A stretch of 64,000 nucleotides of DNA from Opisthorchis felineus (lineage: Eukaryota; Platyhelminthes; Trematoda; Opisthorchiida; Opisthorchiidae). The notes beneath the pieces were generated by a model that made no database searches, was not told the DNA's origin, and saw nothing but the letters and a program-made list of their open reading frames with translations. A program made the translations under genes and the position numbers. Location: assembly GCA_004794785.1 (NCBI GenBank), contig SJOL01007707.1:1142505-1206504 (forward strand). The letters run 5' to 3'. Positions within the stretch are counted from its first letter, which is position 1. Every line of letters begins with the position of its first letter. Positions 43,207-57,084 of this stretch are shown here, piece by piece.

Positions 43207-43785
43207 TAGCGGGAACGTCGAAAGAAAATGTTTGTGGTGTTTTTCCGGACATGATGTACTTCCCTTTACGTCCATCTTCCATTCGCCCAAGTTCTATGTA
43301 ATACCCAACACCTATTCACAGCTGCTTGTTTCATGTCAGCGGTTCCGTTTTTGATGCCGGTTTTCTGTGCCCAATTTTTGGCTGTGGGTTTTTTATTCTC
43401 CTCCGGTGCGGAAAACTGTTTCGCATATTGTGCGTGTTACTTTGCAAACCCTCCATCGCTTGGCGAGCTTTCGCTGCGTCCTTCTCGTCTTTTTAAAGAT
43501 TATGTCGTCAGGTTATTTTGAAGTGAAAATCCTGTTCTGTGTACGCTTAATTCGTTCGTTCGAGTTTGTCTGGCGGCATTTTCCACTGACCTTATCGATC
43601 AGCTGACTGCGCTCAAGGATACATGCTCGAGAAGTTTTTGTATGCTCACACTTGTGCAATCGACTTTACTATCAGGCGACTTTTGATGGGCCGTTTCATC
43701 CTCCGTCTAATGGACAGCTGGTTTATTATAGATAATCTTATTCTTTTGATAGATAATCTTTCTGGGGGTGAGATTACGGTTGGTA
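43207..43785 (+). other. UGGT 3' untranslated or downstream region
   Basis: No further coding similarity. I did not find a clear AATAAA close after the stop at 43206, so the transcript end is unknown. Confidence 0.4.
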
Positions 43786-43789
43786 ATTC

Positions 43790-43965
43790 TGCTCGAGATG
43801 GCTCAGTGGTTAAGGCGCGAGTCTACTGACCGGTGAGTCCACGGTTGGAGCCCGACCTCTGCATCTCGACTGCCCCTGTCTAGGCTTGGGCAACCTGGCA
43901 GTATCTCGACCCTCTTTCTTTCGGGTGGTGTGGCAGCTAGGTACTGAAAGGGTGCTGCAGATGAA
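43790..43965 (+). mobile_element. tRNA-derived SINE
   Basis: A strong A-box-like tggctcagtggttaaggcg starts at 43799 and a B-box-like ggttggagccc lies at 43843-43853. The body runs through gtctaggcttgggcaacctg, gcagtatctcgaccctc and ctttcgggtggtgtggcag. This is the clearest promoter of the six copies, so perhaps the youngest. Confidence 0.88.
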
Positions 43966-45735
43966 CCATTTTTTACTTTGGTAACTCTGCGTCTACTGTG
44001 TTCACCGTGACGGCACCGCAGCTGGTCCGTGCACTGTGCATCCATATATCAATAAGTTGGTGCTTACTGTAGCTCAACGTGGAGGACGAAGTCACCCTTC
44101 AGGGTGAAGCCAGATGGGTAACGTTAACGGGCTTATGCTTGACAGGTGGGACTGAAGAGTAGCAATACTGTGACACTACATCCTTCATTACCTACACAGG
44201 ACTCTCCCGTTAAACTGTACGCAGCACACATGAATTCGGGTTAAAAAATGAGTTCACGCTTGTTTCTGAGAGGAATCACATGTAGGAAGCATGAGGGTTA
44301 CTTATATTATGTGCAGTTTCATATCTAGGGTTTACAAATCCCTCTGAGCGAATCGAATGCCTTACTTATTTCATCCCCTAATTATACTATGTTGCTCCAG
44401 CTATTCCCAGCTCTTTGTCGGAATTTCGTTGACCATGTGTCCGTTCTGGGCACTGTACGATCAATTCATGTGGTTGTGCGATGGGGACCACAGGATCGTA
44501 ATGCGAAATTGTCCCAGGTAGTTGCTGCGAACCAGCCATCCTTGAGCACATGGTGGATTTTGTTGCTGAGATTGGTCGTATTATACTCGAACCGAAAGTT
44601 CACTACAAAATGGGGAAGAATGAAAGTCAGAGTGGTTGTTTCTAGGGGCCTGAAGTGATAACTAAATGTTGAGTCATCCGGCCTTTCGAGGGTGATTAAA
44701 CGTAATACAGGAGTCTTCCCGATAACAGATGTCCTTCGAGGTTGTCTGTTTACTTATCCGCTGTGAGGCAGTGCATATCAGAGGAGATTCCACTCCGCTC
44801 GTCCTTTCCAAACGATGCTCCACATCACTCAGGCTAGAAATGAGTGATGTGCTCAACTTAGTTGATTGAATAACACGTCCACCTTGCTGTAGCCTCGCGG
44901 CAGACGATATTTTGCTAACTGAGGCACACTAGCACCCAACCACCCGGTGTTATGATTGCTTGACACCCCCTCTCCAAACAGTACAGGGATTAGACGAGAA
45001 ATGTAGCCGTCATTAATAGGCAACGTAGTTGCACACTCGCACTCAGCTCACGTGCGGGTGACCGACGGTCCACTTAAACGAAAGCTACACTTAGCTCTAC
45101 ACCTAGCCAGGCGGTTTCCTGACAGTTAAACATGCCTCTGGTCTAAAGATTGAATCGCCACACACCTCTAGAATAAAGAGAAATCCATTTAGTCAGCTGT
45201 CGTACTTCAAGCTAAACAAGACTCTCCTAACCTAAGCATGCTTTTGCTGTTTATGCCCGATATAATAGAGTCGAGTTTTGGGACATACAAGACAATGCTG
45301 TATCGTTTTAAATGTTAGGACAGATAAATTTGCCGAAAATGAGACCACGCTAGGATTATTTCTAAACTAGTTTATATGGCTTGATAGGCGAACAAGCCAC
45401 CTACTGTCGGAATCGTGACGAAGGAGGCGGTACGTGAACTGTGCCCCAACCATGGTCTTGTCCATGGATTTTACTAACAGTATGGGACTAACTAATTTTA
45501 ATGCCAGAAAGGGAGCAATGTTGACAGTGATGTGGCAACTGCTTTGGCACAGCGATCACTGTCTTGAAGATTGGAACTCATTTGAGTAATGGAACGGTTG
45601 CTGCAGAGTCTTCATCGTGTAAGTTGAGGATATTCCAAATTAGTCAGAGTTTCCTCATAGAATACAAAGATTTTTTATCCGTATTTCTCCAAGAAAGTCT
45701 GGGTAGGTAAATGTAGAAGCTAAATTCCAAGACCT
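43966..45735. other. Intergenic, nothing firm
   Basis: No gene recognised. An open frame at 44389-44658 has no known motif. I see no repeats shared with the rest of the window. Confidence 0.5.
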
Positions 45736-45895
45736 GTACTGTCAGCTTAAGATACTCAGCGGTGCAAGCCGGAATGTCTGTGCTTCGAACCCAATTCTGA
45801 TTGCTCGTGCCTAGGCTTGGGCAGTCTGGGAGTATTTCAATTCTCTTGCCTCTGTCGATGGGCATGGCAGCTGCGCACCGAATGGGTGCTGTTAT
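45736..45895 (+). mobile_element. tRNA-derived SINE, weak A box
   Basis: The B-box-like tgcttcgaaccc is at 45781-45792, followed by tcgtgcctaggcttgggcag, tctgggagtatttcaa and gggcatggcagctgcgcacc. These are the same blocks as in the 43.8-kb copy. The A-box part (gatactcagcggtgcaag) is decayed. Confidence 0.8.
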
Positions 45896-46194
45896 ATCGA
45901 ATCAATGGATCGACCTGCGGGTGGGAAGCTTTTGAGACCGCTCTTCTATACCATACTGACTGAACTGGTGACCGGTAGCAAGACAACCCCGGCGAGATTA
46001 CGTAGTGGTTCCCTTTCCTCCTGTCGACACCCTCGGATCAGTTCATGATCCCAACAACAATGCGTTTCGTCTTTGATCTGCCTGTCGACGCGGTGGTCGC
46101 GCATCTAGTGGCGATCAAAAGATCTTGGGTAATAACAGGGAGGCTCCTTGTTATCTTCTGGGAGATTTTTACCAATTGGGAGTGAATAATAAAT

Positions 46195-46375
46195 CGAAGT
46201 CAGTGTAGCTATGGCAGCCTTTCGGTGCATAGCTGCCACCCTACCCGAAAGAAACAGAGATACCGTCAGGTTCCCTGAGCCCAGACAGGAGCAGTCGAGA
46301 TGGCGGGGTCGGTTTCGAACCACGGACGTTCCGGTCGGTAAGCTTGTGATTTAACCAGTGAACAATCTGGAGCTC
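46195..46375 (-). mobile_element. tRNA-derived SINE
   Basis: Minus-strand copy. Plus-strand blocks are ctttcggtgcatagctgcca, ccgtcaggttccctgagccc, agacaggagcag, a B-box-like region at 46311-46324 (ggtttcgaaccacg) and A-box remnants near 46354-46370. A short gaataataaat lies at its 3' end. Confidence 0.82.
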
Positions 46376-48235
46376 ACCATTCGGCCCCATCCTGTATTAG
46401 GTTCGTTTCTCACCGATATGTATATATATACCCATAGGTATATTTATTAAAATCTGCAGAAATTTTCGGGGTTTTTTGTGTGATCGGTGGATACCTGTTG
46501 TATTGGGATCACTTCAGGAGTACCAACGATAGGCCTTGACTAATACACTGACTGGCAGTTCGGAACACAGGTGTTTCCAACTAATGTTTTCGGAAGATCA
46601 TGGACCATTAATTTTGTTGGAACCATCCTCCAACTTGTGGATCCAGCCCTTCGCGGCGTTCAAATCAGTTTCGGGGCTTCATGAATCCATTTTGGGAACT
46701 AGTTTTTCGAATCCCGGTTCTCCGTCGGCATTGACCACCCTTGACAATGAAGAAGTATGAAGTGACAAGCTTCAGACAATATAGTTCACACATGGGATTC
46801 AACAAACTCTCATCAGTTTTACTGGCTGGTTTGTCGAAGCTGCCACGAACCAGCCACGTCACCCTATAGCGAGGACATCAGTGTCGTCAGCGCTTCACCG
46901 GACATCCAAACGTGAGAAAAACACGTTACCGTATGCACTCATTCCACTTATTAGGAGGGTTCACCATTCACTCTCATGTTTTCAGGCGTGCTCTACTGTT
47001 TGATTCATTACCACTACAATACTCCTTAACACAACTTTGAACCCCCTTTCATGTGGTGAGCGAACATGCGCATCCTATCGAAAGTAACCACCTACTGTGA
47101 ACATTCAGGATGTGACGGACACTAGCAACAAGTTCGATCACACCCTCAGCATGACTACTTATAACTCCATGACCACTACGTGACTCATCCTCATTCATTG
47201 TTTGAGCTAGGCGCAAGTCACTTGCCATGAGATTGTGCGAACAATTCGCGTCACCGTTGAGTAGCTTCTAGTGTTATCGATATTCGAATGTCAGTCAGTT
47301 GAAAGAAAATAACGGTTTGAAATTAGTTCGACTGTGCATTTACTTTATTCACAGGGCCTTCCGGATCTGTGCGTACCATTCTGAATTTTGGTTAACATAT
47401 ACATGAAATGCAAACGTCGACAAAGGGCACACAAATTTCCATGACTCCAGCACGAACCCAACAGTTTGGGTAGCTAAGCCGTTGCTGGACCGTGGAATGG
47501 AAAAATATATGGTCTTTTGGTCATGAGGTGTTGAGTGGCATGAGATAATCGTCAAGTTGATCCAACTCACATTTCCGTAGTATTCCCTCTTCAAAACTCC
47601 CAAATAACTGCAGGATGCGTTCTCGCTCGATGGAGGCCTAACACCTAAAGCTTGTTAGAAACTATGATTTCATTTTCTAAAATAGCCAGGATACCTGGTC
47701 TCAGGTTCAGGATAGAATCCCTGCCGTTTGTTGATGACCAAAGTCCATGGGCATCTTAGAGAGGTCGAGTTCTGTGATAGTGGGAAGTTCTCATCCCAAG
47801 GAGTAGCGTTCATGAAAGGCGCAAACCATGTTTTACAAGCTCCTGTGCCATGGTGTTCAGCAGCCCACTTTAAACCAGCCAGCATTAACCCAGGCAACCG
47901 AAAGCATTGATCTACCGTTTCCACCTAGCGGACCACAAACCATAGTTTGCTCGTTGGAGTAGCACTCATCTGCTGTGAGCACTGCAGTAAGTCTAAGCAG
48001 TCCTTCCCCAAAATCACCACCACCCCAGATTATGTGATCTGCTTGTCCGCACGGTCGGCTAAACTTGATCATAAGGCGGACAACTACCATTTGGAAAGGT
48101 CACACATGACTGGGACAGTCGGTACAATCGGGAACGTTTGCCCCCTTAGGACACTTGACTGTGTTAATGAACTGCGCAATCTTGTTTCAGTTGCTGAAAC
48201 ACACGTTTCTGCCTAGTGCTTGTACTACATGGCAA
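46376..48235. other. Intergenic, nothing recognised
   Basis: A short TA run (tatatatata) occurs near 46420. Otherwise no gene or repeat family was recognised on either strand. Confidence 0.5.
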
Positions 48236-48345
48236 TCTAAGAACCACCCTTTCGGTGCATAACTGCCGACAAACTGGAAGAAAGCACGAAGGCTGAGATG
48301 CTGGCAAGTTGCCCAAACTTAGACAGACTTGTGTTCTAACGATAA
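48236..48345 (-). mobile_element. tRNA-derived SINE, truncated
   Basis: ccctttcggtgcataactgc, gaaagcacgaaggctgagat and gcaagttgcccaaacttaga match the body of the 46.3-kb and 9.1-kb copies. The promoter end is missing or unreadable. Confidence 0.7.
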
Positions 48346-51300
48346 AGCATTCAGTATGTAGCTTTCAACTTTAGCCGCTGAAACATCTAGAAATATCCAC
48401 AACACGTAAATTCAAACGAGGATGTTAAATCTTCGGACCAACCACGACTGTGTACGCTAATCGCAATGTTTTAACTTCCTCTAGTTAAGGAAAAGCGAGT
48501 TCGTCCCTTCTGCCTCTAGTGCATGATTCCGAAAGGGATGGGGCCTTCAGCTATTGTAGCGTCATTTAGTGTGCTGTGAACTTTGACACCAAGAGTCCGA
48601 GGCTTTTCGATCTTTTCAGTTTTTCTGCCCTAATCATTTGCGTTTAGGTTATACACCAGTGGATCAGGATTTTTCCCTCTATATTTATCTCATATTTCGT
48701 TCCGGTCAGTTTGGCGATTTGCTCACTGTAGCATACCGACCCTAATTTCTCTTCAGTCGTACCACTAGCATTTTCAAACTACCTTGTTCTTCATCCATCT
48801 TTGGGAGGCAGGGCACAGTGGCGGCGCCGCATATGGCCACCATGAGGGTATTTGTTAGTTGGTATCTTAGTCGATCCCTAGTTTTCAAATCGGATCTCCA
48901 ATGGCATACTAAAGTGCTCAAAGCCCAATATCTGTCACCGAAAAAGTTCACCAGCAAGGAATTTTAGGATGCAGTTATACGATGACTACTGCCTATACGC
49001 ATTTCTGGGAAATGAACGAGTGCATACGGTTTGACCGGAGAGAAACTCGCTCAAAGTGTTAGAATGCTGATAGGTTTGTATTCGTGCATATATCTGGTGC
49101 TTTTACCTCAACCTACGGAAATTTTTGTCAACCTAACTGCTACTTAACGTTCGACTAACAGCTGATGCTGCTGAAAGCCTGACAAACTTTCGGATGTACG
49201 AGGACTAAATGTGTATACTTCAAGGATGTCGCACCAACTGGTTGGTACGCTGCCCCAACTGTGAATCACTTCACTGTGCACACTGCTGTGCCCCGTCTAT
49301 AATCACATTGTGTAGAAACTGTGAAGTTTCTGAGACATCCCATTTACTTCTGCGCCTGTATTAATGTTCTTAATCTAAATGACAAACGCTTCACTTTTAC
49401 ATCAACATAGGTTAAGATGTTAATAGTAAGTGGGATTTCCAAGGGTTATAGCTCACGACATGGATGAAACTGTAAAAAACTACGCGCACGTTCCTTTAAA
49501 TTCCCCAGGGCTATCCAACCATTTTCACCCATTTTTGAAGACTAGTCGAGTAAGCTTCTTTGCGCTTCTTTACACGTCCCCAACTGTGGAAGTGTGATGA
49601 AACTTTCAAAATAATATCGGAAATTCTGGCTTTTAAATCAGGGGTGCACAAGTTCAAACTTAGCTAAAATCTGTTTCTTTGACATGAATATTCAATTAGT
49701 GACAATAAACTAAACAGAGTTTTCTCTCTTGCAAATGAAATCATTCGGTCTGCTCTATCCGGAAAAGTGATTTTGCAGCTGAAAGGTTTAATTCGCTGCG
49801 AATAGGATGGTAAGTTTTTTGGTTCCCTGGGTGTTAAGTTGGTAGAAAGTGCATCCCTTACTTCGCTTCCATGACGGGCTTGTGGGCAAACGACGTTGAA
49901 GAAGACTCCACTTAGTAAAATCGCTAGCGTGATTGGAAGATTCAGTTCAGATTTGAATGAATCTCCCCTTCGGGACGCTGTTCAACCAAAAGCACACTTC
50001 GAATAGTGTTTTTAAATCGGCTTGACTGATATTCCAATCGGACTCCAAATCGAACTTTTTGGACGGACTACTCTTTTCACCAATAACGTGACTCTTAGGC
50101 TGACCGACGAGGCCACTGAAACTAGTTCTTTTGACCGTATAAGACATGTGGAACTGCTTCATCCACCTGTTCATACCAAGCTCACATATTCAGTTGTGCG
50201 TCGATGAGCGTACATGCTGAAGTCACGGTACGTGCCCTCTGCCAACCTTTAAACATTATTAAATCTTGCGTCGGTCGGTTACCAGTAAAACTTCCTAGAC
50301 TGATATCATTTGCCACGCAAACTTTGTCTGAAACCATTGTCAGTTCAGCAGCTCTCTGTCTAAACTGCACAATATTGTTTACCTCGAGCGCCTGCCAATA
50401 AACCAGCAGTGATAAACTTTAGTATAAAATTTACGCATTTTGTATAACGGCATCGTGAACAGGAACAGATTGAATCAAATTAACAAAGTTGGTTCACTCT
50501 CCCGGAGCAAGCGCCCTACGTGTGCGGTCAGTTTATTTGCTGCCTCTAGAGTGATGGGTTCAATAGTGAATATACTGCCAGCAAACAATGATCCGTGATC
50601 TGGACGAGACACGCCCTGCAGTGCAAACCCCATGTAAGTTCCAACTACACATTACTGTCGTCATAAGACCTTGTTTGCTGACAGTTCTACAAAAAAAAGC
50701 AGCAACACTGATGTCTATCAATTAAGGATGTCCTTTTCTGCAACCTGGCCAACGTGCTGATAGGAGTCTAGTTGGAGATTAGGGAACCCTGGGTATGGAC
50801 CTTTCTTTCCCTTTCCTTGTTTCCTCTTGTCCTCAAGACGGGATGAAGCTAAGAGAAAACACGATTAGTGGTGATAATTCGTTGCCTGGCTCGACATATT
50901 TCCGTCCAGACCGTACTGGACCAACCGGTAATCAAAGGGTGAATAATTGCTTACTTAGGCAAACTTCATGTATTCTAATTGGGGTCAACGGCCTATTGTC
51001 GAAAACTGACCAACTAGGAGCAACACAGCCAATAATGATCAGAAGCATCAAAATGGGCAAGGATTGTGGCCATCAAGTCGAAAAGATAACGGCGTTTACT
51101 TTCAAGTACTGATTAGTCATCAGAAATTTCGCGCAATGGAATTATAGTGAACTGCAGAACTAGTTTTTACTGCTTCTATATGCAGTCCGACACTGTCCTT
51201 TTAGAAGATTCCCATAGTGAGTTTGTTTGCTATATCCTAGTAATCTGTATTGACCAAAACTGACGGAGACGTAACACATAATCAATACGTAACAAATGTG

Positions 51301-51435
51301 TATCCAAGGTCATATGAAGGAAGTAAAACACAATTCTTACCATAAGGAGGTGGGGTGTAGTGCTTGTGTGTCATCCAACGTTTGGAGAAGACCAGCTAGA
51401 TTAGTTTTTGTACGGAGATACAACATAACCATGTT
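48346..51435. other. Intergenic, nothing recognised
   Basis: No gene, repeat family or structured RNA recognised on either strand. Confidence 0.5.
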
Positions 51436-51695
51436 TAACGAATGCACTTATTTGCGTACCAATTTGGTTTTCTCGGGAGACTCACCTGAATCCCAACTAA
51501 ATCTCTAGTTTCTGATGTTCTTCTTTAACTGAATGTGTTGCACCAGGCCGTCCCATGATTCATTTGGTACGACATTCGAGATATCACAATACACTGTGTT
51601 GTGATATGTTGTATGCTGTATTGTTGCTGAAAACTCTTCGACAGCCTACGGCCGGTTTTGCCCTTCTTTGGGCGACCTTATGAGTGGTGTGTTGC
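51436..51695 (-). repeat. Family A repeat, long single arm
   Basis: gcgtaccaatttggttttct, gggagactcacctgaatccc, taactgaatgtgttgcacca, ggccgtcccatgattcattt, acattcgagatatcacaata, gctgaaaactcttcgaca, cggttttgcccttctttggg and cttatgagtggtgtgttgcg follow in order. It is one of the most complete single arms and useful for building a consensus. Confidence 0.8.
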
Positions 51696-54600
51696 GTCTA
51701 TAACCAAGTTCCCTTTTACTTCTCCGTGCTTTCCAAATGTCTTCATCATTACTATTTCATCATCTAATGAGTTCACTTTTCCCATACGGGAAGGCCGACC
51801 TCTATTTTGGCTGCCAACCAGTTAAAACAGTCAAAATTTAAAAAAACGAAATCGCATACGAACGGTTAGATCCTGAGAAAAACAGCAGCTAATGCGTTAA
51901 AGTGCAAAATCACGCATTCATAATCCTGCAAGTGTATTTTGTGTGAAGATGTACGGATTGGTACTATGAGGATTAGAATTATTCACTTAAGCAGTTCACT
52001 TTTTTGTGATGGCGTGCTGAATTGCTGCACGTTTGAAATTTCGAGATCTTATACTATCATCCAGCTACCAGTAGTTTGCTGAGAAATGGAAAAGTCATAC
52101 GCATTTTATCATGTGAGCCGGTGAGCTAGCGTGAGCCAATGGGCACACCCTGATGGGTGCCCATATCTAAAAGTTGCCTTGTCGTGAGTAGTACAGAGTA
52201 CTCCTATTACACTATGAATCCTATGCTTACGGACGAATTACGATCTTCAAACGGAGAAAATTTATGTTGTGGTATAAAAGCCATAATTGTGTGCGGCAGA
52301 CGAGGTTACTAAAGTGCTGACACCCCGTGATATGGGCTTTCCCCTGTTTTGACGAAATGTCAGACCGTAGTCCTTCAATCGACAGATTGTGACCGGCTTT
52401 CAGTGTGACAATAAACGAACCGCGTCAATTAAAAAACCCGCCTGTAGGTACAAGGACTACGGTGATATCGCAGCGCGCGTTGATCATTTTCGAATTGAAT
52501 TATTCAGCTGTGTTCACTGTGTGTACGACACCGTTTGCTTTTAGGTCAGTTGGACGCGGCGCTTTTGGACGGACGATTTTGTTAGCTCGAAGTCTCCAAT
52601 AGTTTTAAACTGCGTTGCTGAGCACTACTGACTGGATGATAGAAGCCAGATTTCGCCTGCAGTGAAAAACTCTGTTGAGTGGCTGGATGGCTTTTTCCCA
52701 AGGCCTTATCACTACTGACCGTTGTGGTTTTCGGCTTGTGGACCGGTGGTCTACCTTATGTTTAGTATGGCCGCAGGGTTCATCTGAGTCATCTTTTATG
52801 GGAATGGAGACGTTACGGGGAATACCATGCAACTAGTTCCATAACCGTTCTGTTTATTTATTTAACGCTTAGCTCTCATTGGCTACTGGACTTGTGTTGG
52901 GTGAGATTCCCGAAGAATGGTGGCTCAGTCCAGCCGAAGGTATTTTCCCGAAACATGATGCTCAGACGTGTTTATTTATTTCAGTGACTTTCTGTGGACC
53001 GTTCTCTTTGAGGACCTGGGGCTTTTTGCATTAACTTTTGATTGCTTCCAGCAATCAGGTAGACCACGTTGAGTTTCGCACAAAGACCCGAAAGTCGAAT
53101 CGTTCAAGCGGAGGTCTCCCAACAAGTGCGGTACTATGAACACAATGATAAAATGATGAAATGGTACAAATCACAAATTGTGTAGTTAAGCCGGCTCTCA
53201 TTAACGTGGATCGAGGCAGAACAAAGAGACGGAAGCTGACGAAGCCTACAAAGGCTCATCTAACTGGGCGCGCAGTGTTAATTTCACAGAGTGGATGAGC
53301 GGTTGATGAAGGCTACATAATAGTTAACTTTTAAATCAACAAGAAGAAGAAAGGATAGAAACACGAGGTGGAAACGAAAAATCCCGTTATAAGAATGGAA
53401 AACAACCAACAATAAGGCCTCACTTCTCCATTTTACCTCCCATCTTTACCAGGGATTTTGCTACTCACATTCGCATGGCATTTAAGCACCAGTTTCTACT
53501 GCTGGTGCCCATAAACATGATGGCCTAATTAGAAAATACATCGTTGGGGAACATCTTATGGGTTGGACACACAGCATCTCACTACCATGATACTTAGTTC
53601 TCTGCTATCCAGCAGTTCTGTACACCCTCCCTTTGAGACCATAGCTAAGAAGGAAAGAATATGGTGTAAAGTTTACGCATATTGATATGAGTGCCTATCG
53701 AGCCGCATTTCGCTTATGTCCAGTTTCTAATTATCATCGTCATCTGAGGTTATACAGTGAAATGAAAAGTAAACTCCAGTCGTGTATCAGTATTTTCACT
53801 GGTAAATGTACTGCGGCTTTCTCAGGCAGAAAGTTGAGTGGTGTGCGTCCCAAACAGTCCGATGTGAAAAAAAACACCACGAAAAATCTGTTTAACGCGG
53901 TACTGTTAAACCAGATGTCATAAAACTACAAGCAACAAACCTAAACTTTTTCGACCTTTCGAGTACAGAGGCAAACGAACGCAAAATAACAAGGTTGAAG
54001 CATCCTTCGCTGATGCATGGAAACAAAAAAACTGTCGCGTCTTACAGGGCCAGGAATAGCACGCAACTGGGGCCATTTGCTCGGCTTGACAACAAGGTCG
54101 AGACAGGTGGGGATACAAAGAAAAGACCAATTACGATTGGTACACTGTCAGGTGGAACAGCTGGAGTGCTGTAGACGGGGCAATGTATATGGGCACAAAC
54201 AGTCCCAGGCAGGCAAGCATAAACACGTGAGAGATCAGGCGTCAACAATAAGAAACACGGGAAAAGACCACAGGTAAACAGGTAGGGCTAAGTCCGGAAA
54301 GCTTCCGGGCAGTATACTACACCAGCTGGCATGAAAACCCACAAAACCTGATGGTCATCTCAATAATAGGAAGGTCTTCGATGAACGGTTTTCGCTTTCT
54401 AGATGATCAGTCTTCTGAATTTTGGGAGTTTCAGGAGTCCTTCTGAGGGTTGTTGTTGGGTAATCTTACGTCTTGGGTCACGGGATGCTACTTGTAGAGG
54501 TTGTGGTCCTGAGCACTAGTGTCAGCTAATCGGAAGTCAGCCAAATCCACCTTATTCTCATTTCTTCAGATGTACTGGAGGCAGGTAAACAACTGTAATA

Positions 54601-56275
54601 CAAGACACCCCTCAGATTGACGGCCTTCAAAAACTTTTAGGATAAAGTTTGTCCATATTGGTACATAGGCGTACATTGACTCACCGGTCACCTGCTGGTT
54701 AAACCACTAGCTAGTGGAAGCACCAGATATCGTATTTCAAAGTTCTTCCACAGGGATGAGATGTTTCACCTTCGCTTGTCATAAGATTGTTCTACTGAGA
54801 TGTGAATGAGAATAAAATGACTATGGAAACATATGGATGGGATCTAAGAATGTGCTGAACATGCATATTTTTACAGGGAGAGAGTGCTTAGTGGAATGGA
54901 AATAGTTGCGTTATTCGTTTTGGGCAAAACTCGACCCGAAAGGCTACGGAAGGTGACAGGTTGTGTGGCCATCGCCCTATGAAATTATCAGTCTGCTATA
55001 ATTACTGAGCTATTAAATACCGCACAATTACTTATTAACACATTTGGTTGAAAGACATTTAATCCACTCCTGGACGTTATTTTTCCTTGGTTCGCTGTGC
55101 TGTTGACAAACGTTTGGATGTTGTTGCCTGGTGTGGTGAACGAATTCGGTCCTAGTTGTTGAAAGTTCAGTGTTATCCGCAGTCAGCCGGCATTGGTCTG
55201 TTGTCTTGTCCACTCAAAAGGTTGGTCAGGCTGCTATTAGCGCCCACCATCGGTCTAGGACCGAAGGTTAGCCATCAGCTGGTCGGCACATGCACATATG
55301 ACTGTTCTCGTAAGCACCACTGCCACTCATTCCACAGACTTGCTGAAATCAACCCATTTGCGGTAGACCGGTGAACGAGAGGGTTGGACACTTTAGTCTG
55401 CTGAAGATTCGGGCAACCTCTTGCGTTCAGACCGAATTAGGTCATTGAACTATTGACCACTGCTTGCTAAATAGGCGCAATATACCATGTCAACTCAACA
55501 AAGGACATTCCGGAACCACAGACTAAAAATCACAGACAGAAGTCTCCAAAAGTGTTAAACAAACAAGCGTTAAGTTCATATTGTTAAATATCCCCTAACA
55601 ATGCAGAGGGAGCAAGTCTCACCGAACCCACTCATTGGATTCAGGTGTGAGAAGCATTTAAACTCATCTACTGGGTTCCTTGGGGTCAAGCAGTCGCGGT
55701 GTGTGACACGATTTTGGTAATCGTTCGGCGCAAATGCACTTCGATTGTTACATCTTCCACCTAGTGTTCAGTGCGCAAACTATCTTGGTAACATAATAAC
55801 CATGCTAAGTTATGTGCCATTAAGTAGCATCAAAACTGTTTTCATGAGTGCCTTTGTACGCAATGACGATGGTGGTGGAAATGGACTGTGGTTTGGAATT
55901 AAGTGGAGTTGGTTGTTTCGTCTAAAAACAGCCTTGCCTAGTTGGGAGCATGAATGCATGTTGTTTTTGTTCACTTTGTTGTAACTGTGTGGTCAAACAG
56001 CTGGATAGTAGTTTCTTACTACGGTACTTATTCACTCTAGCCTAATCGATGTGATTCGCACTGAGGATGACGCTAAAAAGATGCACAAAAGCACGGTTGA
56101 AGTAGCAGAATAAAGAGCATCCAAATCGTCCCGTGTCAGCAAACGGGTTGGCTTGACCAATCGGTAGAGGGAGAAGTGACCGCAAATGAATCCAGTCTGA
56201 CTCACTGTAGGTTGGTCTGCCAATCACTTTTATGTTAGCTCATGAGCGGCATTCTACAATTTACCTTCATAGTTA
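51696..56275. other. Intergenic, nothing firm
   Basis: Only a short hairpin (atgggcac / gtgcccat, about 52138-52164) stood out. No gene recognised. Confidence 0.5.
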
Positions 56276-56370
56276 GCGAAATACAGTCATTTGCAAACAA
56301 ATTTGGTTTTGCGAGAGACTCACCTGGAACCCAGCTGAATCTCTCGTTTGTGATGTTACCTTCATAGTGT
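56276..56370 (-). repeat. Family A repeat fragment
   Basis: catttgcaaacaaatttggt, gcgagagactcacctggaac and ccagctgaatctctcgtttg match the family A arm. Confidence 0.75.
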
Positions 56371-57084
56371 TTCGAATCAATCTGACCTGAGAAAAGTCGT
56401 GTTAATATTTCCATATCTTTCAGCGTGATAACTCACTTTGGGGGGCAACGGCCACCTAACCCCGGAAACTTTCTCACAGTGAGTATGAAAAAGTTGAAAT
56501 AAGACATTCGCATATAGTTTTGGTTGATTTTCCACGATAACTTCCATACGGTTTCACAAAATCAAAAAAAAATAGACATGGGCTTGTAAACAACGCGACC
56601 AAATAGTCACTTTTACTAATTTCAAATGAAGCTACCGAACACGCAGGCTAAGCAGAATTGTGAGTCGTAGTGTGTAGCCCCGTAGTCAAATATAACAGAA
56701 TAGTCACATGCAATCAGTTTTTTTCTCCACACTTACCTAGATTCATCCGTCATTCTTCAGGCCCCGGATTGCAAAGCATTAAGAAGCATCCCGTCTAGTT
56801 GTTCAAAACATCGCAAATGGCAACAAGTTTACGTAATTTGTGACAGAACCCATGTGTATCACGCGCGATAAACAAACCAGTTCGGTTAAAATTCAGACAG
56901 GAAATCAATCTGCAAGTTGCCGTATTGCACTTTAAGTTTTGCATTACCCCAGCTGGGGTATGCAATTTTATGGTTGTGTGCAAACTTGTCGAATCGATTG
57001 CATTGTAACCTAAGAACGTAGTCCCTCTGCATTCTACATATCCAGTAGTTACGTTGTAACGAACAATTAAATGGTTTGATAAAT
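56371..57084. other. Intergenic, nothing recognised
   Basis: No gene or shared repeat seen between two family A copies. Confidence 0.45.

Noticed and set aside
43799..43853. tRNA-like A and B boxes that could suggest a real tRNA gene.
   Set aside because: The cloverleaf does not close, and the sequence continues into a body shared with five other copies. This is a SINE.
44389..44658. 90-codon plus-strand open frame (RSIHVVVRWGPQDRNAKLSQ) and, in another frame nearby, EHMVDFVAEIGRIILEPKVH.
   Set aside because: It looks superficially protein-like, but I cannot match it to any family, and frames of this length occur by chance. A translated database search would decide.
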